From Gordonibacter faecis (GTDB taxonomy: Bacteria; Actinomycetota; Coriobacteriia; Coriobacteriales; Eggerthellaceae): a stretch of DNA of 64,000 nt. Below are positions 41,693-51,053 of the stretch, one piece after another (position 1 is the stretch's first letter; each line of letters opens with the position of its first letter). The notes under the pieces were generated by a model. The model searched no databases and was not told the DNA's origin. It saw only the letters and a program-made list of their open reading frames with translations. The position numbers and the translations under genes were made by a program. The stretch is taken from the NCBI RefSeq assembly GCF_030077735.1, contig NZ_JASJEU010000013.1:1-64000 (forward strand). The letters are read 5' to 3'.

Positions 41693-43336
41693 ATGGTGGA
41701 CAACGTTTCTGCTGCGGGACGGGAGCAGGACGAGGCGGCTGCCCCGGTTGAGGTGGCGTCGTTTACCGGGACGACATTGCCTTCTGATGATGTGTGCTGG
41801 GAGGCGTTGTGCGCCCATGATGCGCGGCTTGATGGGCTGTTCTTTGTCGCGGTGAAGTCGACGGGCATCTATTGCCGCGCCACCGTGTGCCCTGCTCGTA
41901 GGCCTAAGCGTGAGAACTGCGTGTTCTTCAAGACGGCGGCCGAGGCCGAGGCTGCGGGGTTTCGTCCCTGTTTGAAGTGTCGTCCGGAACTTGCGCCGGG
42001 CGCACCCGTCGCGCCCGATACCGAGAACGCCGTTCGCTGTGCCGCTGAACTCATCCGCGAGGGTGTAGGGTCGGCTCGCATCGCTGAGGTGGCGCGTGAA
42101 CTGGGATTGTCCGAACGCCAGCTACGCCGACTGTTCGAGCGCGCGTTCGGCGTAACGCCGGCGACATATCGTGCCACGTGTCGTCTTCTGTTAGCGAAAA
42201 GCCTGCTCACAGACACGGATTTGCCGGTGACGCGCGTGGCGTTCGCGTGCGGGTTCTCGTCGGTACGTCGCTTTAACGATGCCTTCTCGCAGCGTTATCG
42301 CATGCCTCCCACGCACTTTCGAGCACGCGCAAAGGAGGGCGCGCCGCGTGCCGCCGAGGGGCCTATTGTGCTCCACGTGGGGTATCGCCCGCCGTATCGG
42401 TTTGACATTCTGCTGGATTTCCTGCGTAAACGCGCCATCGAAGGGGTGGAGGCGGTCGAAGACGGGGTGTACGCGCGCGTCGTGCGACTAGACGCCGATG
42501 GAGAGAGACCTGATGCGAAGCCGCGCATCGGTTGGATTCAGGTGGTCGACGAGCCGGCGCGCAATCGCCTGGCGCTCACGGTGTCGCCCGAGTTATTCGG
42601 TGACCTGCCGCTGGTGGTGGCGCGGGTGCGCCGGCTTTTCGACACCGACTGCGTGCCCGCCGCTGTGGAGGCTGGCCTGTCGGACTTTTATGCGCGCGTG
42701 CCAGCTAGCCGTCATATTCCCGGCGTGCGGTTGCCCTGCTGCTTCGACAGCTTCGAAATGGCCGTGCGCGCCATTTTGGGCCAGCAGATCACGGTGAAGG
42801 CGGCTGGTACGCTGGCGGGGCGCGTGGCGCGTGTGTTTGGTACGCCAGCTGAGGTGCCGAACGCGTCCCTGACTACGGCTTTTCCGCCGCCTGAGGCGTT
42901 CTGCACGTTCGATGCCGCCGAGCGGCTGGGTGAGTTGGGCGTCATCGGCCAGCGTGCGCGTGCTATCTGCGCGCTCGCGCGCGGCATCGTGGCGGGCGAA
43001 ATTGACCTGCGCCCCGGCGCTGACTTGGGTGAAAACGCCCGCGCGCTCGCCGCCATACCCGGCATCGGCGAGTGGACGGTGCAGTACCTACTCATGCGCG
43101 CCTATGGCTACCCGGATGGCTTCCCTTCGTCCGACCTGGGCGTACGCGAAGCATTCCCCAACCTCAATCCCCGCGACATCGCGCGGCTGTCCGAAGCGTG
43201 GAGCCCCTTCCGCTCCTACGCGGTCATGTCGCTCTGGTGCGCACCCCACGAAGAGCCGCCCAAGAAACCTGCCACGCCGCGTCGTAAGAAGAAGGTGGCG
43301 AAAGAAGCGGAAGGGAGCATGCGGCCGACCACCTGA
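41693..43336 (+). CDS. Ada-like regulator fused to AlkA DNA glycosylase
   Basis: The 547-residue protein joins three parts: an Ada N-terminal zinc domain (YCRATVCPARRPKRENC and FRPCLKCRPE; cysteines 61, 66, 93, 96), an AraC-type HTH (RIAEVARELGLSERQLRRLFERAFGVTPATY), and an AlkA-type glycosylase domain with HhH-GPD (ILGQQITVKAAGTLAGR, IPGIGEWTVQYLLMRAYGYPDGFPSSDLG, catalytic Asp in SSD). ATG 41693 follows GGAGGAG. The spacing between the first two cysteines is one residue longer than in many Ada proteins. It should repair methyl phosphotriesters, activate transcription and excise alkylated bases. Ogt follows downstream. Confidence 0.9.
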   Translation: MVDNVSAAGREQDEAAAPVEVASFTGTTLPSDDVCWEALCAHDARLDGLFFVAVKSTGIYCRATVCPARRPKRENCVFFKTAAEAEAAGFRPCLKCRPELAPGAPVAPDTENAVRCAAELIREGVGSARIAEVARELGLSERQLRRLFERAFGVTPATYRATCRLLLAKSLLTDTDLPVTRVAFACGFSSVRRFNDAFSQRYRMPPTHFRARAKEGAPRAAEGPIVLHVGYRPPYRFDILLDFLRKRAIEGVEAVEDGVYARVVRLDADGERPDAKPRIGWIQVVDEPARNRLALTVSPELFGDLPLVVARVRRLFDTDCVPAAVEAGLSDFYARVPASRHIPGVRLPCCFDSFEMAVRAILGQQITVKAAGTLAGRVARVFGTPAEVPNASLTTAFPPPEAFCTFDAAERLGELGVIGQRARAICALARGIVAGEIDLRPGADLGENARALAAIPGIGEWTVQYLLMRAYGYPDGFPSSDLGVREAFPNLNPRDIARLSEAWSPFRSYAVMSLWCAPHEEPPKKPATPRRKKKVAKEAEGSMRPTT

Positions 43337-43401
43337 GCCAGCCTCCCTCGCGAACCGCCGCGCCCGCGCCCACTCAGCCCACCCCAATCGAGAGGAACAC
43401 C

Positions 43402-43932
43402 ATGGATTACCTGGACACACTTGACACCCCCATTGGCCCCATCACCATCGCAAGCGACGGAGAAGCGCTTGTCGGTTTGTGGATGGAGGGCCAGAAGTAC
43501 TTCCAGTCCACGCTGGGCGAGACGGAACAGCACTCCGACCTGCCCATATTCGCCGAAACGCGCGCCTGGCTTACGCGCTACTTCGAAGGTGCCGACCCCG
43601 GTCCGCTGCCAGCCGTAAACCCGCGCGGCACGGAATTTCGCCAGCGCGTGTGGCGGCTTCTGGCCGAAATCCCCTACGGCCAGCTGACCACGTACGGTGA
43701 ACTCGCGCATCGCATGGCTGAGGACACGGGCGTGCGGGCCTCCGCGCGCGCCGTCGGCGGGGCCGTGGGACACAACCCCATCTCCATTATCCTGCCGTGC
43801 CACCGCGTGGTAGGCTCCGGCGGTAGCCTGACGGGCTACGCGGGCGGCCTGCAAAAAAAGATCGCCCTGCTGAAACTGGAGGGCATCGACGTCGACAAAC
43901 TAAAAATTCCCACGAAGGGCACGGCGCTGTAG
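43402..43932 (+). CDS. ogt: Methylated-DNA-protein-cysteine methyltransferase
   Basis: The 176-residue protein has the Ogt/MGMT C-terminal domain with the active-site motif ILPCHRVVGSGGSLTGYAGGLQKK (Cys 133), the recognition helix FRQRVWRLLAEIPYGQLTTYGELA with the Arg finger, and a typical short N-terminal domain. It removes methyl groups from O6 of guanine by transfer to Cys 133, a suicide reaction. It lies 65 bases after the Ada-AlkA gene, so the two probably respond to alkylation together. Confidence 0.93.
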   Translation: MDYLDTLDTPIGPITIASDGEALVGLWMEGQKYFQSTLGETEQHSDLPIFAETRAWLTRYFEGADPGPLPAVNPRGTEFRQRVWRLLAEIPYGQLTTYGELAHRMAEDTGVRASARAVGGAVGHNPISIILPCHRVVGSGGSLTGYAGGLQKKIALLKLEGIDVDKLKIPTKGTAL

Positions 43933-44193
43933 CAGCATGTCACTCGCTCATCAGGTTGCCCTACGTGAGTCTGGCCGAGCGAAACGCCTTGTCGCGGGCG
44001 TGTTCCTGCACGAAGGCGCCCGCATATACTCCGCCGTTTGCGCAAGCGACGCCCGCGCGATTGACGCAGTTTTTATCGAGGCGCTGTGCGCCGGCGCGGC
44101 TCGGCACGCCGCCCGTGGTACACTGACCGATCGACAGAAACCCGAACGCGCAAAGAACCGGCCTCGCGCCGGCTGCGGAAAGCGATACAACCC

Positions 44194-44940
44194 ATGGCAG
44201 ATTACATCGAGGGCAAACGCCCCATCATTGAGGCGCTGCGCACGCAGGTGCCCGTCAAGCGCATCCTTCTGGCCGACAACGCGAAACGCGACAGCCTGGT
44301 GGAGGACATCCTGCGCAAGGCGAAGCGGTTCGACGTGCCCGTGCAAACGGTGCCGCGCAAGCAGCTGGACGAAAAGTCCGAACGCGGCAGCCACCAGGGC
44401 GTTATGGCCGAGACGAAGCCCCATGCTTACGTGGATATCACCGAAATCGAAGCGGCCGCCGCGGCTTACGCTGACGAGCATGACGGCCGAGCGCTCGTGG
44501 TCATCCTCGACCACCTGACCGACGCCGGTAACCTGGGCGCCATCGCCCGCAGCGCCGAGGCGGTGGGCGCGTGTGGCCTGGTCATCCCCAACAAGCGCAG
44601 CGCACGCGTGGATGCTTCCACGTACAAGAGCTCGGCCGGCGCCATTGCGCACATGCCCGTGGCGCAGGTGCCGAACCTCGTGCAGATCATGGCGCGCCTC
44701 AAGGAGCGCGGCTTCTGGGTGGCAGGCGCCAGCGAGCAGGCCGACGACGTCATCTGGAAGGCGAACCTCAAGGGCAAGATTGCGCTCGTCATGGGCAACG
44801 AGGCAGAAGGCCTGTCTCGCGTGGTGAAAGAAAGCTGCGACTTTTTGGTGAAACTCCCCCAGATGGGCGAAGTGGCATCCCTCAACGTAGCGCAAGCGTC
44901 CACGGCTTGCATGTACGAGTGGCTTAGGCAGAACTATTAG
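44194..44940 (+). CDS. rlmB: 23S rRNA 2'-O-ribose methyltransferase, RlmB/TrmH (SpoU) family
   Basis: The 248-residue protein starts MADYIEGKRPIIEALRT, the RlmB N-terminus, and contains the SpoU knots: NLGAIARSAEAVGACGLVIPNKRSA, IALVMGNEAEGLSRVVKESCDFLVKLPQMG and SLNVAQASTACMYEW. It probably methylates G2251 of 23S rRNA using SAM. Length is usual. The NYN gene starts four bases after its stop, so they are an operon. Confidence 0.92.
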   Translation: MADYIEGKRPIIEALRTQVPVKRILLADNAKRDSLVEDILRKAKRFDVPVQTVPRKQLDEKSERGSHQGVMAETKPHAYVDITEIEAAAAAYADEHDGRALVVILDHLTDAGNLGAIARSAEAVGACGLVIPNKRSARVDASTYKSSAGAIAHMPVAQVPNLVQIMARLKERGFWVAGASEQADDVIWKANLKGKIALVMGNEAEGLSRVVKESCDFLVKLPQMGEVASLNVAQASTACMYEWLRQNY

Positions 44941-44943
44941 GAC

Positions 44944-45483
44944 ATGGCTAAGCAGCGGAAAAAGTTGTTGCTCGTGGATGGGTATAACGTGTTGCGTTCG
45001 GGCAGCCGCTATCGCGAAATCGCGGGGCCCGACTACACGGACGACACGTTCAACACGGCGCGCGAGACGCTGGTGAACGACGTGGTGAACTACGCCGGGC
45101 GGGATTGGCGCGCCATTATCGTGTTCGATGGCGCGCGCAACGCGTTTTCCACGGGGCAGGCCGAAAGTGTGGGTGGCGTGCGCATCATGTTCTCTCCAGC
45201 TGGCCAGTCGGCCGACAAGGTTATCGAAAAGCTCGCGCACGACGCGCGCGAGCGCCAGGTGGAAACGCTTGTGGTCACGAGCGACGCCACCATTCAAGAC
45301 ACCGTGTTCGGCTTCGGCGTGGATCGCATGAGCGCCGACGGCTTCTCCCGCGAGGTCGACCGCTATTACGACGACGTGCGCCTCGACGAAACTCCCAAGG
45401 TGGCCGAAAAAAACACCGTCGCCTCCCGCATCGACCCCGCCACCCTCGCCAAACTAAAAGCATTGCGCGACGCCGCCCGGTAA
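44944..45483 (+). CDS. NYN-domain ribonuclease, YacP-like
   Basis: The 179-residue protein begins KLLLVDGYNVLRSG, a NYN/PIN-like first acidic residue, followed by WRAIIVFDGARN, MFSPAGQSADKVIEKLAHDARER and VVTSDATIQDTVFG. This matches Rae1/YacP, a ribosome-dependent mRNA endonuclease of Bacillus. It is placed directly after rlmB, as in many genomes. The active-site acids are present. It is expected to be cytoplasmic. Confidence 0.88.
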   Translation: MAKQRKKLLLVDGYNVLRSGSRYREIAGPDYTDDTFNTARETLVNDVVNYAGRDWRAIIVFDGARNAFSTGQAESVGGVRIMFSPAGQSADKVIEKLAHDARERQVETLVVTSDATIQDTVFGFGVDRMSADGFSREVDRYYDDVRLDETPKVAEKNTVASRIDPATLAKLKALRDAAR

Positions 45484-45525
45484 GCCCAGGCGCGCGGCTT
45501 CCGCACTTTCCGCAGATCAGCAGCC

Positions 45526-45544
45526 TGACAACTTGAAGTTGTCA
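45526..45544. promoter_or_regulatory. Palindromic operator candidate
   Basis: TGACAACTT-G-AAGTTGTCA is a perfect inverted repeat with 9-bp arms. It lies 110 bases before the HTH gene at 45654 and so may be its operator. Confidence 0.5.
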
Positions 45545-45653
45545 AAGTGCGCACTCGAATTACTGGCGCACTGCGCTGGCAACCCGGTAGGATAGAGGGT
45601 AGCTTTCGAATTATTCCTGCATCGCCGAACCGGAAGCGCGGAAGGGGATCCTT

Positions 45654-46610
45654 ATGACTTACGACGTTGCCGATCGTCTTATCCAGATGCGTCGCCGCCG
45701 CGGCCTCTCTCAGGGGGATTTGGCGCGCGCCCTCGGCTTGTCGCGTCAGGCGGTTTCCAAATGGGAGCGCGGCGAGTCCTCGCCCGATACCAACAATCTC
45801 ATCGCGCTTGCCACGCTCTATGGCGTGACGCTTGATGAACTGGTGGGCCCGCTTGGTGATCAGCCGGCTGGCGGTGTGTCGGGAGAAGCCGGGGTGCTCG
45901 CGACAACTGCTGTACTCGATGGGCCTCATGAGACTTACGAGGTGGAAGATGTCGCAGCTGGCGCACTCGGCGCAGTTAGTGGGGGTGATGACGCCTCTGT
46001 GGCGCCCGATTCGCCCTGCCAGCAAGAAGCTTCCGATACACCCGCCGATGATACGCCTTCTCCTTCTGTCCGCTTGCTGCATCGGCGGTATCTCACTGCG
46101 TTAGGAGCGCTGGTTGTCGTGTTCGCCCTTATTGGCGCGGCTGGTTGGTTTGTGCTCACGGGCCCGCACACTCACGTCACCGACATGCTGGGTATCACGG
46201 GCACCTTCGAAGACGAAGTGGCTTTCGCGGGCATTGAGCGGGTGGTAGTGAACTGGCCGGCCGGTGAGGTGGAAATGCGTGCTGGTTCAGCCGACGGCAT
46301 CGTGGACATTCAGGAGCATAGCCCTGACAACACGAAGATGGGGAACTATCGGGTTGAAGGCACAACGCTGGAAGTGTGGGCTGGCAACACGCGCGGCTGG
46401 GATGATCCTGATGCCCCCGCCAACGATCTCGCTGTGACGCTGCCGCTCGAAAACCTACCCGCTGCGCCACACCTCAACGAACTCGTGCTGAACACACGCA
46501 GCGGCCACTTCGCCATCCTCCATATTGAAGGCACAACACTGAATGCAACCCTTCGCGACGGTTCTCTCACAATGGCGCACTGCACATTCGAGGACTACCG
46601 CCTGTCCTAA
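45654..46610 (+). CDS. Xre-type HTH, membrane helix and DUF4097-like domain fusion
   Basis: The 318-residue protein has an N-terminal HTH (LIQMRRRRGLSQGDLARALGLSRQAVSKWERGESSPDTNNLIALATLYGVTLDELV), a low-complexity linker, one membrane helix (about residues 145-165), and an outer DUF4097-like region (IERVVVNWPAGEVEMRAGSADGIVDIQEHS...LNELVLNTRSGHFAIL). The C-terminal part is shorter than in the separate DUF4097 protein at 48298 and may be truncated. Such a layout could sense the cell surface and regulate genes directly. The HTH is closely like that of the 47569 gene. Confidence 0.8.
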   Translation: MTYDVADRLIQMRRRRGLSQGDLARALGLSRQAVSKWERGESSPDTNNLIALATLYGVTLDELVGPLGDQPAGGVSGEAGVLATTAVLDGPHETYEVEDVAAGALGAVSGGDDASVAPDSPCQQEASDTPADDTPSPSVRLLHRRYLTALGALVVVFALIGAAGWFVLTGPHTHVTDMLGITGTFEDEVAFAGIERVVVNWPAGEVEMRAGSADGIVDIQEHSPDNTKMGNYRVEGTTLEVWAGNTRGWDDPDAPANDLAVTLPLENLPAAPHLNELVLNTRSGHFAILHIEGTTLNATLRDGSLTMAHCTFEDYRLS

Positions 46611-46658
46611 AGTTGGCGTGGCACAGCGCGACGCGTTATCGCGGTCGACCTGACAGAC

Positions 46659-47016
46659 AAAAGTGTGACGCGCTATCGCGCTGGCTATTTCGCCACGAGT
46701 TTTTCGCATTCCTTACCTCATGACGCGGGCTAACTGGCTTGAAGGCGAGGTCTTGCAGTCGAGACAACCCTCGTAGGGATGCTACAGCGACGGCGCGCAG
46801 CGCCTAGTCCCTTTAGGGAAGCGCCGTTCGCGCGAAGCGCGAAAATGCAGGTCAAGGCTGTATTCTGCGCCTGCGGCGGAGCGGACGCTCTGGAGAGCGT
46901 CCCTACGAGGGCGGCCAAACAGGTACGTTAGTCGCAGAAGAACATGCCCTCGTCATAATAGTGGGGAGGCACATTGCATCTTGGCGTCATTGGTAGCGCG
47001 AAGCGCGTCACACTTT
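46659..47016. mobile_element. MITE-like element, copy E1
   Basis: It begins AAAAGTGTGACGCGCT and ends AGCGCGTCACACTTTG, a terminal inverted repeat of about 15 bases, and is 358 bp long without a coding region. Inner inverted words CCTCGTAGGGA and TCCCTACGAGG, and GTTCGCGCGAAGCGCGAAAA, recur in other copies. No target-site duplication was established. It occupies most of the gap after the HTH fusion gene. Confidence 0.7.
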
Positions 47017-47297
47017 GTCCCAGGCAGCGCAATGGCAAGAGTCGACGAGATTTTCATGAGGCTTAACAAAGAGAACAGCGACAACTGGCGCAAAAAGCCC
47101 CTTTGTGTACGGATTGAACGAGTTCGAAAAGGCGCAAGAAAAAGGCGAACAGGCGTTTCTTTATTGGAGGCATACTCTACACCAGTTTTTGAAGGCTCAA
47201 ATCCGTACACAAACCCGCAATCCTGCCATTTTTGACCGAATTCTTTGTCAGACTGCCATTACTATATCTACCTCTGATGGGTGGGCGATCGCTCCAA

Positions 47298-47395
47298 CAA
47301 AGTGTGACGCGCTATCGCGCTGGCTATTTCGCCACGAGTTTTCCTCATTCCTTATTTTATGACGCGGGCTGACGGGGCTTGAAGGAGAACATCCC
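47298..47395. repeat. MITE-like element, left-end fragment E2
   Basis: CAAAGTGTGACGCGCTATCG, GGCTATTTCGCCACGAGTTTT, CATTCCTTA and TGACGCGGGCTGAC match the left 80 bases of E1 almost base for base. The right end is missing. The stretch 47017-47297 between the copies shows nothing clear. Confidence 0.7.
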
Positions 47396-47568
47396 TTGCA
47401 ACTCTTTGCAGTGCCTTTTCTCATAAAATCCCATTTCACACGCATAGGCAACCAACGGTTGCGTAAAATGATAACCAGACGTGCTGGTGCAACTTGCGGG
47501 GAAACCGTAGGCTGGGGATCGAGAAAGGGGTCGACATGACCCGCACGACGCCGAGAAAGGGATCGTTC

Positions 47569-48288
47569 ATGAACGTCGAGATTGCCCAGCGCCTCGCTGC
47601 TTTGCGACGCGAGAAGGGGTATAGCCAGGAGGAGTTGGCCGAGCGGCTGGGCTTGTCACGCCAAGCCGTGTCGAAATGGGAGCGGGCGGAGTCGTCGCCC
47701 GACATTGGGAATATTGTGGCGCTCGCCAAGCTCTATGGCGTGAGCGTTGATGAACTGCTTCGCGTGGATGAAAACATCGCCGACCTTGAGGACGACGCGC
47801 GCTTCGAAGAGCAGGACAAAACCGCCGCCGCGGAAGCCGAAGTGCAAGCGGCCGCAGTGCGCGCCAACGAGGCCGCGGTACGCGCCGCTCAAGCGGCCGT
47901 CGCTGCGGCGCAGGCTCGCGCCACCGCCGAACAGGCGCACGCGCACGCTCAGGTTCCGCCCGCCGCACCTCAATCAGCGGCACAGCCGATGCCGCAGCCC
48001 GCCCAGCCCGCGCCTCAGCCGCAGGTTCCGCCCGTACCCCAACAACCCTACGCACCTTATGCGCAACCAGCGCCGCAGCCGGCGGTCGCTCCCGAACGCA
48101 AGCGTGGCCCCTGGCTGACGTTCCCATACCCCATCCTCTGCGTGATTATCTTCTTGCTCTCCGGCTTCTTTACGGGTTGGTGGCATCCCGCATGGCTCAT
48201 ATTCCTTACCATTCCGCTGTACTATTGGATCGCGCGCATCATCGAAAACGATCCCAACTATCGCGCCGACCACGAGCGCCGGGGGTAG
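47569..48288 (+). CDS. Xre-type HTH regulator with membrane helices
   Basis: Starting at MNVEIAQRL (ATG 47569; ATG 47536 is also possible), the 239-residue product has an HTH (LAALRREKGYSQEELAERLGLSRQAVSKWERAESSPDIGNIVALAKLYGVSVDELL), an Ala/Gln/Pro-rich linker of about 110 residues, and two C-terminal hydrophobic segments (FPYPILCVIIFLLSGFF and HPAWLIFLTIPLYYWIA). The DUF4097 gene starts ten bases later. The pair looks like a split form of the fused 45654 protein. Confidence 0.83.
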   Translation: MNVEIAQRLAALRREKGYSQEELAERLGLSRQAVSKWERAESSPDIGNIVALAKLYGVSVDELLRVDENIADLEDDARFEEQDKTAAAEAEVQAAAVRANEAAVRAAQAAVAAAQARATAEQAHAHAQVPPAAPQSAAQPMPQPAQPAPQPQVPPVPQQPYAPYAQPAPQPAVAPERKRGPWLTFPYPILCVIIFLLSGFFTGWWHPAWLIFLTIPLYYWIARIIENDPNYRADHERRG

Positions 48289-48297
48289 GGGAGCATC

Positions 48298-49143
48298 ATG
48301 ACCAAACTCACCACATCATCCTATATAAAGATAACGCTCATTGTGTTGATTGCCCTGCTGCTGGGCGGGTTTGCGCTGTTCGGCAGCGCGTGCGCCAGCT
48401 GGGGCTTCAGCATGGGGGGAGGAGCAAGCATGGGGAACGCAAACGTATCGACGCAAGGTATTCGCGCCATCGACATCGACTGGGCTGCCGGGTCGGTGGA
48501 CGTGCGCCCCTACGAAGGCACCGACATTGAACTGGTGGAAACGGCCGACCGTGGCATCTCGAAAGCCCAGGGCATGCGCTGGGACGTGAAGGGTGACACG
48601 CTGAAAGTGGACTACGGCGGATGGATGTCGTGTTTGTCGTTCACCAGCAAACACCTCACGGTGAACGTGCCGCGCGCCCTCGCCTCGCAGTTGGACGACC
48701 TGGACATCAATGGCGCGTCCGGCAACTACCAGGTGACCGACATCGGATGCCGCACCTTCGATTTCGACTTGGCCTCGGGCAAGCTGGAGGCTCAGGGCCT
48801 CACCACCGATGAACTGAAGGTGGACGTCGCCAGTGGCAAAGCCTTTGTGGAGGGAAGCGTGGCGAACAAGGCGCGGCTACACGCCGCCTCGGGACGCATT
48901 GAAGTCACGTTGCGCGACAAGGCGCCGCACACCATCGACGCCGATTTGGCCAGCGGCAACGTCACGGTGTCGCTGCCTGCGGACACCGGCTTCACGGCGC
49001 GGGTTGACAAGGCGTCTGGCAACTTCAGCACCGAGTTCTCCACGGACATGCGCAGCGACAATACGTATGTGTGCGGCAATGGCGAAACCGATATCAAGGT
49101 GGGCATGGCCAGCGGCCACTTCGCGCTGAACAAAACTGCGTAA
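48298..49143 (+). CDS. Membrane-anchored DUF4097 repeat protein
   Basis: The 281-residue product has one N-terminal membrane helix (IKITLIVLIALLLGGFALFG) and a beta-repeat domain of DUF4097 type, with recurring (A/D)LASGK, VASGKAF, AASGRIEV and LASGNVTV units, consistent with a beta-solenoid outside the membrane. It lies ten bases after the HTH-membrane gene, so they are an operon. The family is also called putative adhesin, but nothing here proves adhesion. It could be the sensory partner of the HTH protein. Confidence 0.85.
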   Translation: MTKLTTSSYIKITLIVLIALLLGGFALFGSACASWGFSMGGGASMGNANVSTQGIRAIDIDWAAGSVDVRPYEGTDIELVETADRGISKAQGMRWDVKGDTLKVDYGGWMSCLSFTSKHLTVNVPRALASQLDDLDINGASGNYQVTDIGCRTFDFDLASGKLEAQGLTTDELKVDVASGKAFVEGSVANKARLHAASGRIEVTLRDKAPHTIDADLASGNVTVSLPADTGFTARVDKASGNFSTEFSTDMRSDNTYVCGNGETDIKVGMASGHFALNKTA

Positions 49144-49204
49144 GCGCAGCGGCGGGCGGCTAGGCGAGCGGGCGCGCACCAGCGGCCTGTCGCCCGCCCG
49201 CGCC

Positions 49205-50845
49205 CTACGCTTCTTCCGCGGCGAGGCGCACGGCGGAACCTTCCCGTTTCGCCTGATAAAGTGCCTCATCGCTCCGCTTGATAAGAACATCTATGGACAA
49301 GCTGGCATCGTCAGTCGCGGCGATGCCCGCGCTGGCCGCAAGCCTCCACGAGCCTCCAGCCGCCGAGTAACGCTGAAATTCCTCAAGCACGTCGTGCACC
49401 AGGCGCTCCGTCTCGTCCAACGCGACCACACCCAGCAGCGCCACCACAAACTCATCGCCGCCCCAGCGCACCACAAAGCCCTCGGGAAATGCTTCGCGCA
49501 ACGTGTCGGCGGCATGCACTAGCGCCTCGTCACCCGCCGCGTGGCCGAACTGGTCATTGATGCTCTTGAAGTTGTCCAGGTCGAAGGCAATAAGAGTAAT
49601 GGACTTGCCGTCGCGCTGCTTCTCGAGATACTCGTAGAAGTAGCGGCGGTTGTAGAGCCCCGTCAGATAGTCGGTGCGAGCGGCAATAACAACGCGCTCT
49701 TCCAGTTCGCGCTCGTTGGTCACATCGCGATAGATACGCAGCTGACCTGTGACGTTGCCAAACACGTCTTTGATGGCGCGCTGATTCACCTCAAATGTGC
49801 GGCGCGCCCCGCGGATGGTGGCCGTGAAAAAGCTTGAGTCAGCGAAGTCGTGCGTGTCCACCACATCATCACCAAGCGCCACGCGACGCCAATGGTCAAA
49901 CTCCCCGCCCAGGGCCTCTTCGCGCCTGATGGCGAAATAGTCCTCGGCGTGTCCGTTCATGTTGAGAATCCTGTTTTCCAGGTCGAGCACTACCACGGCG
50001 TAGGGCATAGAGTTGATGAAAATCTCTAGCTCAGTCTCAATGTTGCTAAGATTCGTCACGTCATGCGCCACGCCCACGGTGCCCATCACCGAGCCGTCGT
50101 AGTCAAACAGCGGCGACTTATACGTTTTGAATTGGCGCATACCTGCTTTCGTTTTCACCTGCTCGTCGAAGAGGCACGTGCGCCGCGCGCGCATGGTTTC
50201 CTCCTCGGACTCCAGACACACGTACTCGCCCTGGGCGTACTCGTCGGGCGTGATGTCCCATATATAGTAGTGGCCGCGCCCCTCCACCTGCGCTTTCGTC
50301 TTGCCCACGGTCTCACAAAACGCGTCGTTTACCTTGACGTGCGAGCCGGAAGCGTCCTTGAACCACACCAGTTCAGGAATGGAATCGATCGCGGTATCCA
50401 AGTATTGCCGCGCGAGGTCTAAATCGGCGTCCCGCTTCGCCGCGTTTTGGATGCGGGCGAATTCGAACGCGAGGCGCGCTTCGTCGAGCGGCGCTATCCA
50501 CAGCACGTCAATGAGTTCGTAATCAGCGGCCGTCCAAGTGCTCACCATGCGCTCGTCGGCGATGACCACCACAGCGCGGAAGAAGCCGGACCAGCACGCG
50601 CGCTGTCGCTCGACCAGGCTCGCAAGGTGGATGGAAGGTATGAGTGGGGCGACGTCCGTCGATACACCCTCGGGTGCGCGCGCGTCAATGATGGCGATGT
50701 CACAGCGACAAAACGCCTCGGCATCGAGCGTAGGGCGTACGGTTATAACGTGTTCGAACCGATCGAGGGGTGCACAATTGCGCACCGTCTGCTCGACGGA
50801 TCGGTCGATGCCAAATATGGTGATGCGCAGCGACTTGAGGTACAT
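49205..50845 (-). CDS. PAS-PAS-GGDEF diguanylate cyclase
   Basis: The 546-residue protein (start MYLKSLRITIFGID, ATG 50845 after AAGGAGGG) has an N-terminal region that resembles a receiver domain without a clear phospho-Asp, two PAS domains (about residues 145-265 with WFKDASGSHVKVNDAFCETVG; and 275-385 with VVVLDLENRILNMNG), and a C-terminal GGDEF domain with RTDYLTGLYNRRYF and the active site RWGGDEFV. It should make cyclic di-GMP in response to a cytoplasmic signal. No membrane helix is present. No EAL or PilZ gene is near. Confidence 0.88.
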   Translation of the reverse strand: MYLKSLRITIFGIDRSVEQTVRNCAPLDRFEHVITVRPTLDAEAFCRCDIAIIDARAPEGVSTDVAPLIPSIHLASLVERQRACWSGFFRAVVVIADERMVSTWTAADYELIDVLWIAPLDEARLAFEFARIQNAAKRDADLDLARQYLDTAIDSIPELVWFKDASGSHVKVNDAFCETVGKTKAQVEGRGHYYIWDITPDEYAQGEYVCLESEEETMRARRTCLFDEQVKTKAGMRQFKTYKSPLFDYDGSVMGTVGVAHDVTNLSNIETELEIFINSMPYAVVVLDLENRILNMNGHAEDYFAIRREEALGGEFDHWRRVALGDDVVDTHDFADSSFFTATIRGARRTFEVNQRAIKDVFGNVTGQLRIYRDVTNERELEERVVIAARTDYLTGLYNRRYFYEYLEKQRDGKSITLIAFDLDNFKSINDQFGHAAGDEALVHAADTLREAFPEGFVVRWGGDEFVVALLGVVALDETERLVHDVLEEFQRYSAAGGSWRLAASAGIAATDDASLSIDVLIKRSDEALYQAKREGSAVRLAAEEA

Positions 50846-51053
50846 GCTCCGCCCCTCCTTCAAAGGATGGTTGATATTGTACCTCTTTTGCCACCCGGAT
50901 GGTGTTATTGCTCCGTGTGAGACGTTACGAATTCAAGGCTATTATGGGAAAGGGAGATCAACTACACTAGGCTGTCGAAATAACGCGGGAGTGCGTGGCG
51001 ATACGCTTCGCAAAGCGAATCTCAACCAACGGTGACGCAAGGACAGATATCCT

